NCBI GenBank assembly: GCA_963965975.1
Contig: OZ014411.1
Location: forward strand, 3,271,001 to 3,335,000
From: Xestospongia bergquistia
Lineage: Eukaryota > Porifera > Demospongiae > Haplosclerida > Petrosiidae
DNA length: 64,000 nt
Direction: 5' to 3'
In this document: piece by piece, positions 33,501-43,291 of the stretch
Layout: each line of letters opens with the position of its first letter
Numbering within the stretch: position 1 is the stretch's first letter
Translations under genes and position numbers: made by a program
The notes under the pieces: model-generated
Seen by the model: only the letters and a program-made list of their open reading frames with translations
The model's database searches: none
What the model was told of the DNA's origin: nothing

Positions 33501-33699
33501 TCCACTGTGAGCACCAAAAGAGACATTACCAGACACTCTATCCCATAATGTTGACTTTGGCACATTATACATTTCAGCAGCTTTTCTAAGAGTAAATCGT
33601 CCTTTAGCCACGTCCTTTGCTGCTATACGTAACTGGGTCTCACTCCACCGCTTGTAGTGCCTATCCCTTGGCTTTTTTTCCTCCAGAGGATAACCTAGG
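30528..33699 (-). CDS. pogo/Tigger-like transposase with tandem exons and a C-terminal PHD finger
   Basis: Exons on the minus strand are: 33699 down to 31819 (HTH plus DDE), four cassette exons (31577-31663, 31320-31418, 31072-31161, 30824-30913), and 30528-30682. The N-terminal part has a psq/CENP-B-like HTH (KRWSETQLRIAAKDVAKG, TLRKAAEMYNVPKSTLWDRV). The catalytic part shows Asp in IFNCDESG, Asp in LLLLDGHSSHY and Asp in QPLDRSCF. A Lys/Glu-rich coiled segment follows. The last exon codes CSNNLCFHTK, WVECEKCFQWYHMICVGI and FVCFMC, a PHD finger. All junctions are phase 1. Single-base frameshifts near 33395 and 31900 interrupt the main exon, so it is inactive unless these are consensus errors. 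The first coding exon upstream of 33699 is not identified. Confidence 0.8.
30735..31790 (-). repeat. ~248-bp tandem array of exon-intron cassettes
   Basis: Four units of about 248 bp, each with one 87-99 nt exon between a TTACAG acceptor and a G|GTATGTGACAT donor, plus a partial fifth unit. All exons are phase 1 on both sides, so any number can be joined. Exon consensus is RKRCTRSTSKRGEEEIGLSE, then YDKNGLSDN. One unit has 9 extra bases and one lacks 3, and both keep the frame. Confidence 0.9.
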
Positions 33700-34988
33700 C
33701 TATTAAAGATGTAACTATAACATAATAAATCATATATAAACAAAGAAAAATAGACTCATGTCAGGGGCACTTAAAAAAGGACTTGCATGTTTTCAAACAA
33801 TTAATTGTCTCAGCACCCACTTAAAGCACATAAACTTTATGGCTTGCAATAAGTCATTTGTACAAAGGTTTTTCACAACTAATTGTCATAGCTTTGTATA
33901 GAGACTCCTAGTTATGTATAAAAGATAGAAAGATTTTAGCTCATTGTAGTGGACTACTGCATTCTGAAGATTCAATAAGACCAGATGAAAACAAATAAGT
34001 AAGGCAGATATGTCTACTAGTATGTTTGAAGGTATACATCTCTTCTCTACTACATAACAAAGACTATACATTGCACCAATGACTACATGTGATATAACTA
34101 TATACTGCAAAATATTTAGAGCCTTTGATCATATCATGAATTTTGAATAAGCAACTCATTAGAACTCATCTCTCTATCAAAATAATGACTAGTGACTTTA
34201 ACATGTTATCTGCCTACCCTTCCTCCTATTCTTGTGACTATAACATCATACCTACAGTATAATACATGGTCTATGACATATTTTAGTTTACGGGATGACT
34301 TTATCTTTTTTTCTCAAAGGTATTAAAAACAAATAATATTGTCATATAATTAATTGATTATCATTTAAAAGTTTATTTCACTCAGATTATTATAATTCAA
34401 ATATCTATCACATGTTTACCTACTTATAGTAAAGTTAGTCATAAAGTCAAGCAGCTATTAAGCCTTAGTACAACACTCTTATTATTAAAAAAGTGAACTG
34501 ACTCTGTTATTACAGACATATTTACTAATCACTAAAATGGCCAGGGTTGACTAAGGTATTGCTAACACATAGCTGAAGCCATCAAGTCTTCCACATGGAC
34601 ATCTATACATTATCACAAATTACCATGTTTGATTCTTTCCACAATAGTTAATACGAGAGAGTCCTGGATAAGGTTTAACTTGAGGTAGATTTAGTTGATA
34701 GAAAGAGAAAGACTCAGAAACTGACAGAAAACTCCTAGCTAACGTTTAAACTTGAGGTTGTGTTGTCCGCCAAAACATACCACGTGTCCGCAAATACAAT
34801 TAAGTCCGTACAAGCACCAAAAACGGAGCTCATTCACAACACGGAGTTTAGTTAGGAAACTGTGCAAGGAAAGTGTATTCATTGAGCATAACCAAGAGCC
34901 ACATTGTACGGAAGCAATAAGCTGTCTTCAAATTTTTAGAAGAAAAAGTGTCCGAGAATAGATTTGTCCGTCCATTGATCTTCGACTC
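33700..34988. other. 5' part of the pogo-like element
   Basis: No convincing gene is seen. The acceptor at 33700 implies an upstream leader exon here that I cannot place. 34750-34988 is richer in CG dinucleotides (GTCCG recurs several times) and forms the terminal region. The short open frame at 34752-34961 has no coding character. Confidence 0.5.
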
Positions 34989-36774
34989 TACTTCCCTAAC
35001 AATATAACTTTGGCAGTTTGGGATTACATTCTATATATACTCTTCCCTATCTAGAAGTTCCTATTACATCAACATCAAACTCATAATGAAATTGAAAAAA
35101 AACAATTATTATAATTCATCCGAGACTGGATTAAAAGATCTGCATAATTCTTTAATTCTATCCTAATGTGTTACAATGATATCTTAATATTTCTTTTTCT
35201 GTAGATAGCTTCTATTATGAAACACAAATGAACAAAGATCTCACTATAAGAAATAAACAGAAGGAGAGTCAAAACGAACAATAGAACATTCCTAAAGTTA
35301 AAATTAAAGTTACACCATTAAAATATTTGAGTAAAATTAACCAGATCCTCCACCCTTTAATACTTTTTGCATTTCCATCGTTATTTTGATAACAATTCTA
35401 TCAGGTATATCTTCCTCTAACAAAGGTACATATTCTCCTCCCTAATTCTCTTACTTTCTTTGCAAAACAAGTTCATTATTAGTTGTAATCAAGTGTCGAA
35501 ATTCTTCTTTGTTCTCTTCACAAGCTTATGTTTTATTCATTCAAGTAAATATACATTGTTCAACCATTATTGACACATATATGCTCGTGGTATAACACAA
35601 CTTAATAATTGATGATACTCTTGGAACCTCACCCAAATTCCTTTGAACACATTAACATATGTTTATATTTACTGTCTTATTTAGTTTTCTCTTTAATATA
35701 GTTTAACCCTTTCATCACTGACCACGCCTAAGACGTTTTTACTGCAATTTTCACTATAAAGCTAAGAAAACTGTCTTTGAATTTCTCAGCCTGTTTAGTA
35801 CTGTTGTCACTGTAATATGTGAGTTGTATAGGTACTTCAGAAAAATAATGGATCATATAGAAAAAATTAATATCATGTGTAACACTTAGCACTATAGGGC
35901 TTTCCCCTATATTTATGTCTTTTATGATTGCCCCTGCCCTCTCTCTGCCGCAAATGACTATAGATTATGTTTTAAAACAGTAGTTGATGTCATATACATA
36001 CAAATAAGGTTGACCTTGTGTTGCATTATTTGCTGCAACACACTAACACACATGTTCAGTTGTCACAGCTGTTTTTTAAGTGAAATCAAATAGTATTTGT
36101 ATGGTATGTCCGATCTCAGCTGTATTCATGACCTACCCTAACTCAGCTATAAATATACCTGAGGTAGGTCATACCAGGAGGCTATAGCTATAACCTCACA
36201 ACCAAGGAAGGAGTGTACAACTACATGATGCAGCATCAAGCTAAAAAAAATTTAATAACCATATGTAATTATGTTCATAGTAATTTAACTATGTTCATCA
36301 TTTCATAAGTACAGAGTGTGAAAGTAGATAATGTAGCATCACAAGAAACACGTTTTATGAATACTGTCTATCATTGTGACTCAGCTATTTTTATTCATAA
36401 TCTATAAGTAAGTACTTAAACTTCTAAATATGGTCATAAGCAAAACTGCTATAGTTTGTTTGTTACTGTTTGAATTGCAATTGCATACACGTCCTCTCTT
36501 TTGTGAGGCTATGGCCTCCTGGTCATGTATCCCAACCCTACTACAACTGTGACAAGGAATCTTCAATACTTTTCATTATTATTATTCCCTATCTGATCCC
36601 CAATGCATGTATTATTTATCTAAATAAATGTACACCAGTTCACTACTATTTAAAACTCTTTTTATATTACATTGATAGTATTAGTTAAAAATGAATCCCT
36701 TTTAACAACTACTATTAAAGTTGCATTCAAGTTTATTTAGTAATCTTTTATGTTAAACATTTGTGATGTAAATG

Positions 36775-36825
<51 letters not shown>

Positions 36826-36949
36826 GCCCAGTTAACTTTGCTGTCTAAAAATTTGTGAACAGAATACATACTAAACTGCACTTTTTGTGAATTGAAAAGC
36901 ACACAAGGACTGTCACCTTATATGGTAAGGATAAATTGTTTGGTAAGTG
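34989..36949 (+). repeat. Upstream flank of copy E
   Basis: Colinear with 6560-8820. It contains fragment X2 (35340-35600, decayed), a MITE copy from TTAA 35703 to about 36390 with palindrome 36129-36171, the upstream block 36410-36690, a (TA)n run at 36777-36820, and the UTR exon ending about 36951. No gene is seen. Confidence 0.6.
36777..36821. repeat. (TA)n microsatellite
   Basis: About 44 bp of TA repeats in the upstream flank of copy E. No counterpart of this length is present in the B flank. Confidence 0.95.
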
Positions 36950-37180
36950 TTTACTTTGTGTGAAGTAAAATCAATTACTAGTAGGCATTTTTCTATAATT
37001 ATATGACAATTATTTTTATAATATATTACAAACTTTAGCCTCAAATTATAAGATGACTTTGTGTTATTGATGGTCCTTTAACTTTCTAAACATTGATTCA
37101 TTAAATTTTATTTGCAATTAACAAACACTGCAGCATGAATGAAAATAAATGCATTTTCTATTTATATAGGTTGAAATAAA

Positions 37181-37197
37181 ATGTCAGTAAGACTCTT
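37181..37197 (+). pseudogene. SP-7TM copy E, first 17 coding bases (5' of insertion)
   Basis: ATG TCA GTA AGA CTC TT follows the usual acceptor TTTATATAG|GTTGAAATAAA. The signal peptide is then interrupted in codon 6 by the CACTA-type element. The remainder resumes at 41143 after a 2-bp TT duplication. Confidence 0.85.
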
Positions 37198-37511
37198 CAC
37201 TATAAAAAATTTTATTTGAAATAACCATGTATTTTTAAAACAAACTATTTTGTGAAACTCATTTCAACATAGAATATATTTGAATCAACTAGTAATGGTT
37301 AATTCAATAGCTTTGTTTAATTTAAGATGTTTCTTTTGATTTGACCATATATTTAAAGTTATTTTAACTGACTTACTGTTTGTTATGACTGAAATAATGT
37401 TAAATTAACCATTAAAAATTATTTTAACAAGCTACTGATTATTTTAACCTAATATTTGTTAATTTTACAACAATTATTGAATTAAATAAACCATTAAAAG
37501 TTATTTCAATA

Positions 37512-38391
37512 TTAATACAAGTAAGGCAAAGAAATGTAAATTGACTTTTCAGTTTTTACAAAACTATACTTAGCATGAATAGGACGATGATCATAAAGGT
37601 TGTTGACCTCCAAAGCAGAGAAAGTACCATGACTTACAATGACAAATGAATTGTAGAGAGAATAAAAAAAAGACGAATGATACTCTTCAACGCATATTAT
37701 GAAAATACCTTCTCAAATAACAAAGTCAATGATTTTACCAAACAGATGTTCATAAATGTCATACTTCAGTAAAACATAATAACCCATTTTAAAAGATGAA
37801 CTTTGCATCTTAACCCACTTAGGGTGTTTGACAATTGAAAATAAATCTAAGCCAGATGAAAGCCTTGTTAATTTTGCTTGAACTTAATTTGGTTCAGTAG
37901 ACAATGGATTGGTTTCACATACTGGACTTATTTTAAAGATGGAGAAAGGAGAGAAGGGTCAGATATAATCTTATGACAGAGCCAGTACTGATGTCTATTA
38001 GCCACAGTTTTACTCACATTCTTATAATTACTCAAATATGACACCCTTTTAGCAAAACTTAACTTAGATTCTTGCCGCATAGTCCAAGAATAAATTAGAG
38101 GCCCAAACATGCTTATTTCTGAAGGATAATGAATCATATAATGATGTTTAGGTTTTAATGTTGTAGCTGGATAGAGAGTTTGAAAAAGTGTTAAGTATTC
38201 TTGAATTAAAATACCAAGGTAAGCTATTGTGTCATAAGAAAAGGCTAAAACCTTCTGGTGCATCCTTTTATTCCACAGTTTACATCGAAATTACAATCTT
38301 TTGAATGAACAAGACGAAGATGACTAACATGAAGGCGGAAATTTGGAGATAAAAGGTCACAAATCTGACATTTGACAACAGAGGCAGACAT
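37512..38391 (-). pseudogene. CACTA-element zinc-finger/transposase-like gene, internally deleted
   Basis: ATG at 38391 starts MSASVVKCQICDLLS, then HVSHLRLVHSKDCNF and CGIKGCTR, a C2H2-like N-terminal module. At about 38270 this runs, out of frame, into a segment (37928-38263) with LKPKHHYMIHYPSEISMFGP and SWTMRQESKLSFAKRV, a block I associate with the C-terminal half of transposase-like proteins of CACTA-type elements. A last exon (37512-37846, acceptor CTTAG) codes VKHPKWVKMQSSSFKMGYYV and ends SLPYLY with one internal stop. The DDE core is missing, so the element is not autonomous in its present form. Confidence 0.7.
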
Positions 38392-38510
38392 GACAAACTA
38401 CTATAGGAGTGAGGGTTAATAATGAGTCAAGGTCACGTGACGATTTTAGAAGCACATGGTGTAAATCTAGTTGCTAACTGCTGGTAAATATTATTGATAA
38501 AGTGCCGAAA
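38392..38510. promoter_or_regulatory. Shared divergent promoter region in the CACTA element
   Basis: Only 119 bp separate the two divergent ATGs (38391 on minus, 38511 on plus). The interval includes GTCACGTGACG (38431-38441), an E-box-like palindrome with CpG, which is unusual in this AT-rich window. A bidirectional promoter is inferred. Confidence 0.5.
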
Positions 38511-40700
38511 ATGACCGAGTTCAATCGAGATATGGATTATAATGAGCTGTTTGACTTACTTCTTGACAAGAGTATACCAATTGACGTATGTGATAAGCTC
38601 CGTGGTAAGTTTCAGTACTTAAGCCGCTATGTGTGCACGTTCGCCTTAGTATAGATCAGTACTGAGATTTGTAGCGGTTATTGTTATTTTACTGAATAAT
38701 GAATAACAGCTGAAATAGACAAACTGACAGAATTTATAATATGCAACAGAATGATAAGAGTTCTAGAATGTTTTTCTAGAGACTGAAAAACACGTGCATC
38801 TATACAAATAAAACACTTACTAATTAATTAATAATGATTAAGTGATAAAGTCAATTTACTATTCCAACAGTTATGAACCTTCTTAATGTTGTACTATGGT
38901 TTGTGTTTATTGTTATAGAGCATGAAGTAGATGGAGAAGCCTTTATGGAGCTCACTGAAGATGACATTTCTAAAGTTGTGACAAAGATTGGTGTAGTTAA
39001 AAAAATCATTCGATTGAGAGCACAGTTTCAATGTCAAATGGTATGTTTATTTTCTATAACCACCAAGATTTGTTTATTCATTTTTAGACTAATCCTAACA
39101 ATACTACTACTACAATCAGTCCATCAATATCCTCTCCATCAATTATCAGTCCACCGATAACCTCTCCATCAATATACAGTCCACCAATGTCATCAGAAAT
39201 GAGTAGCTTGACATTTGATATGGCATCTCCTTTTTCTCCACGCAGTTCAGATTGTGATGACTTGTTTTCTGTTCATTCAATTGGATCATCTGTATCTTCA
39301 AGCAAAGGAAAGTTTACAATTCCATCTACATGGAGACCAACTATCATGGACTGTATTCATAAAGTAACAATTGAGGATCAACGGAGGGCATTAACACCTT
39401 CTCTTCGTAACGAAATTGTCCGTGACCTTGTTACGAGTATGTTCTCGTATAAAAATAATCCAGACAAAGCATTTTGCACCCAAGCAGCCAAAATGCTTGT
39501 ATCTAAGTACAAATTTTTGGAGGACCTTGGGGACAAAGTCAGTGGTTATGTAAGTTAGTTGTCATAATTGACTTCTTATATACCAATGCAACTTTTATAG
39601 GGATCATGGGAGAAAAAATAATTGAGCGTGTTTATAATATGAAAGCTGCTTCTCGTAAGCGACACATGGAACCTGACATTGAAGGAACACCCAAGAAAAA
39701 GAGGGGTAGGCCGAAGAAGCAGAATTTGGAGGACCGGTATCTTCCTATGAAAGGTTTCAATGATGATCATATCACATTATCTCGTAATAAATCGGCTCTT
39801 TATAAAGAGCTAGAAATGAAAAAGCCACGAAAAGAATTAATAATTTCTTTATGTAACCAAACGTTTATGTACAGACGTGAAGAAATATTAAACGAATCTT
39901 CGGAAATTACTGCTTCTGGTCTGATCGACAAATTTCAGGAATTGAAAATTCTCTATGTGGTTAGTTGACATTGGTTTCACTCGTTTTTCATGTATTTTTA
40001 CATTTGTAGATTATAAATGAGATGGACCTTATTCTTGACAAGAAAGATGTGTTTAAGACATGTTTCCAAAATTGGATGAACAAATGGGTTCCTGCTATAA
40101 TAGCGTATGGAAATTCGTTAAAAGGAAAAACTATAGGATTTTTAAAAAGAGTTGAGGCTGAATATCAAGGTAGTAAGTGATTATTAATTGAAATGTATTA
40201 CTTTTAATTTACAGGTGATATAGACTGTAATGCTAAAACTGCCTTAGCACTACTTTGCCATTTGTTTCCTAAAAAAGGTGTGATTAATGCTATTTCGTAT
40301 ATTTATGACGAACGAAAGGTAAGTTTGTAAATTCTAATTATTTAGAATGCTTACTGAAATTTTATCCTTCTAGATGAATGATGATATAGCTGATGTTGCC
40401 TCAGAATGCTCACGCTATTCAGGTCCTCACTTTATTGGATTTTATAGAGAAGATGGCAGTGCTCAGTTTTTCTTATATGTAGAAGGTGTCGTTTTGACAA
40501 CGTCCCATTCGTTCTCTGAGATGTTGATGACCTGGTTCTCCTCCTTTTATGTACTTAACTTGGAGTACATGGTTGAAGTGTTGGAGGTGTGTCTATTTTT
40601 TCAAGAGTCGGTATTTAATTTACCAACTGGCAGTTACAAAAAAGCTAAAAGCGGTAGCTTTCTCTCGATCGCAACTGATATCAGGAAATTTATTTCATAA
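38511..40700 (+). CDS. SAM-domain (SAMD3-like) protein carried by the CACTA element
   Basis: Seven exons are supported by GT/AG sites and phase: 38511-38604, 38919-39040, 39088-39549, 39601-39959, 40010-40169, 40215-40318 and 40374-40700. Exons 1-2 code a SAM domain (LFDLLLDKSIPIDV, then EHEVDGEAFMELTEDDISK and IGVVKKIIRL). Exon 3 has a Ser/Pro linker and a conserved block (RRALTPSLRNEIVRDLVTSM, QAAKMLVSKYKFLEDL). Exon 4 opens GSWEKK and then needs a one-base shift in an A run (about 39612-39617) to continue IIERVYNM, and carries a basic KKKRGRPKK motif. The rest is open to TAA at 40698-40700, about 540 residues. Domain order resembles vertebrate SAMD3. The single frameshift may be mutation or consensus error. 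Its role in transposition is unknown. Confidence 0.8.
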
Positions 40701-41142
40701 TAATACTGTTTTTGTTTACTAGAACACTCATTATACATGTTGTCTATCATTGAAACATGTTGAAATAGGTTATTTTCAATAAAGGTTCATATTATTTTAA
40801 ATGGGGGTATTGTAATTATACAATTATGAAAAGGTTAAAATGCCAAATTTTATTTATAACGGTAATAGTTAATATTTAAATCAACTATATTCATTTCTTA
40901 AAACGTTTCTTCAAATGTAAAATTAACTTAAACTTATAGTACATTTAACCTTTTTCTATAGTATAATTAACCTTTTTTATACAGTATAATCAACTGTATT
41001 TAATATGGTTAAATTAAGTAATATTTAAATGGCAAAAATAACCAATTTTTGTTATGGTTGTTACAACCATGAAAGTGGTTACCTCAGTTTCAATTAAAAT
41101 AACCTCAAAAAATAATTAAATCAACAATTATTTTTTGTAGTG

Positions 41143-42923
41143 TTGGTTTTAATTATCCTTCTTTCATCAGTCACTTATTCTGAAAAGTGTATTGGTTCTT
41201 TCAAAGAACTAGAGGAGTCATTACTATCTAGTGATGAGAACATGCTAAATTTAGTGCATGCATTTTATCCAGCAAATCAACATCCAGCATTAATAGTGGA
41301 AGTGACTTATGTAGTTGCAAACAATGACAGTATATCAACTAACGACACATCTATCTATATTTATCGTTGGTTCTCTTCCCAAGTTCTCATATATTCGTAT
41401 CCACAGTCTCTTCAAGCTTTATCACTAAGGACCTACTCAGATGTCATATATTATGCAAATATTACTGTTGACCCATTTTGTCAACACATAAAAGGTATAG
41501 AGAAGATTAAACTTTTGAACGATGCCACTATATGGGTTAGTCATTTTAAAATGAATGCTATCATTTATTATACAAATAATTTTATGTATGTATGTATGTA
41601 CTCCTCGTGGATTTATGGGATGGGCTATGAAATCTTATTATTAGATGTACATGTATATAAATTATACATTTTATACGTCATAGATATTAATTAAATTTTA
41701 GGAAATTAGCTGAAAAATTACAATTATTTATAATTATTTTATTTGCTCTGTTATGTTTTAATTTAAATCATACTTTAACTTGCAGCTGAAACTATACACT
41801 ACTAATCGACTGTCTGTCATTGATTATGAAGCTGACTCATTACTACAAGGATATTCTTCCTACAAAAAAAACTTAGAAACAAATGATTTTGCAGTATTTG
41901 AAGAGGAAAGAAAGTACAAAATTCATAACTACACAATGCCAGTTGCGCTAATCAGTCTACTTGTTGCTTGTGTAATGATCATATCATCAAAGCTAGATAG
42001 TAGCTATGAGTTACTGCATATGAGATCTAAAAAAAGCAATAAAGATGAGACTCAAAGATTTCGATTTAAAAGCTTATTTTGGGCAGTTGTATCAACTTTA
42101 GTTTTAGTTATCATGATGGTATTTGTCTTGGATGTCTATGAAATTTCCAGGTTTGGGACAACTTGGAATTCTACTACTATTTCTATATATTATTTAATAA
42201 TTATTGGTCTTGTCTTATCTCTTTTTGTATGTGGAGTCATTTCAATAATAATTGTTGTACGAGCAAAAAAAAAGAGGCAAACTTATTGCTCTTCCAATGA
42301 TCTTACTCTGTAGACAACATCAGTCCTTTAATCATAGTCAAGGAAAGGCTATATTATTTTACCAATTCATAGGATCTTTTACTATACTTCTTGCAAGTGT
42401 GGCAGTCTCTATTCATGGTACTGGTATTGTCATTGCAGCTTTAGCTAATCCACTACAAGTTTTCTCAACAGTTGCTACAGTTGTTATAGCTATATTTTAC
42501 TGCACATATGCTTTTGCAGACATATATGATCATTATGAAGATATGTATAATGCAACACCATTGTCTAATTACAGGAAAAATAAAAGTCAATTATTTCTCA
42601 TTTTCCGTGGACTAACTCATGTTCTTGTTCTTGTCTTCTTTTGTCTCTTTTCATATACATATTTAACAGCTGTTATTTTTATTGGTGGTGACAACAGTGG
42701 TGTCGTTAGCTCTATTGCTAAAGTTTTACCTATATTATTGCTTACATTTTTTACTTGGCTGTCAAAACATGAACTTCAAAAGTTTGTTAAATTTGAATCA
42801 TCAAGCAATAGTATTGATACAACTGTAAACTCAAGTTTTGAGACACTAGAAATGATAGAAGAAAAAGAACATTTAGTTTTTGAAGATAACAATAAGATAA
42901 CAATTGAAGTTTCCAATGTTTAA
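41143..42923 (+). pseudogene. SP-7TM family copy E (3' of insertion)
   Basis: Exon 1 resumes at 41143 inside the signal peptide (VLIILLSSVTYS) and runs to 41535 (ATATGG|GTTAGT), with both ectodomain Cys residues and DPFCQHI in frame. Exon 2 (41786-42923) starts LKLYTTHRLSV-like (TTNRLSV) and has about seven membrane segments. A 9-A run at about 42264-42272, against 6 As plus T in copy B, adds one base and shifts the frame after the third membrane segment; the correct frame resumes from about 42252. The gene is therefore doubly disrupted, by the CACTA insertion and by the frameshift. Apart from these it is about as close to copy B as any pair in the window. Confidence 0.85.
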
Positions 42924-43291
42924 TTTAATGTAATCTAAAAAAATGCAACTTGTTTGTATGTATGTATGTAATGTATTTTGTCTTCAACTCAATATTTTTG
43001 CCCAAACAGTGCTAAAATGTTTCTGCTGCTTCAAACAAATTTTGTATGTTTTGTTGTTATTATATGTTTTGTTAATTTTACAAAATAGCATATTCTAACA
43101 TAATAGTCACTTTATAAAATACATAATAAAAATACAAATAATATAATTATAGGGTACAAACTTAAAATAATTGTGCTTATAATCATACATGTATACAAAG
43201 TTCATAGATTGTACTAGCTATGTATGTAGAATGTAGTTGTATGGCTGATAAAAGTCACTATGAAAAGTACATAACATAATATGTATGAATG
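42924..43291. repeat. 3' flank between copy E and the beta-helix gene
   Basis: The convergent stop codons lie only about 370 bp apart. The sequence is shared with 119-644 and 10889-11242. No further gene is seen. Confidence 0.65.

Larger units (their letters stand above)
29998..34988 (-). mobile_element. pogo/Tigger-like DNA transposon
   Basis: Flanked by TA (29996-29997 and 34989-34990). The empty site CTTACTTCCCTAA with a single TA is preserved in the duplicate flank at about 51310, and in a slightly different form at about 14811. The ends are imperfect inverted repeats: left GAGGCGTGGCTCGATGATCG, right (minus strand) GAGTCGAAGATCAATGGACG, both followed by GGACA-type sequence. It is about 5 kb and carries one multi-exon transposase gene. 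It inserted into the upstream flank of copy E after that flank had been duplicated. Confidence 0.88.
37198..41142. mobile_element. CACTA (EnSpm-type) transposon inside copy E
   Basis: The left terminus is CACTATAAAAAATTTTATTTG and the right terminus, read inward, CACTACAAAAAATAATTGTTG. The inserted DNA is flanked by TT (37196-37197 and 41143-41144), where the uninterrupted paralogues have a single TT (AGACTCTTGGTTTT). Subterminal regions (37220-37510 and 40740-41130) carry many copies of motifs such as AACCATTAAAA and GGTTATTTTAA, as is usual for CACTA elements. It contains two divergent genes. Confidence 0.88.

Noticed and set aside
34752-34961. 69-codon frame in the pogo-like terminal region
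   Set aside because: It lies in the repeat-rich terminus with GTCCG motifs; no splice or domain support.
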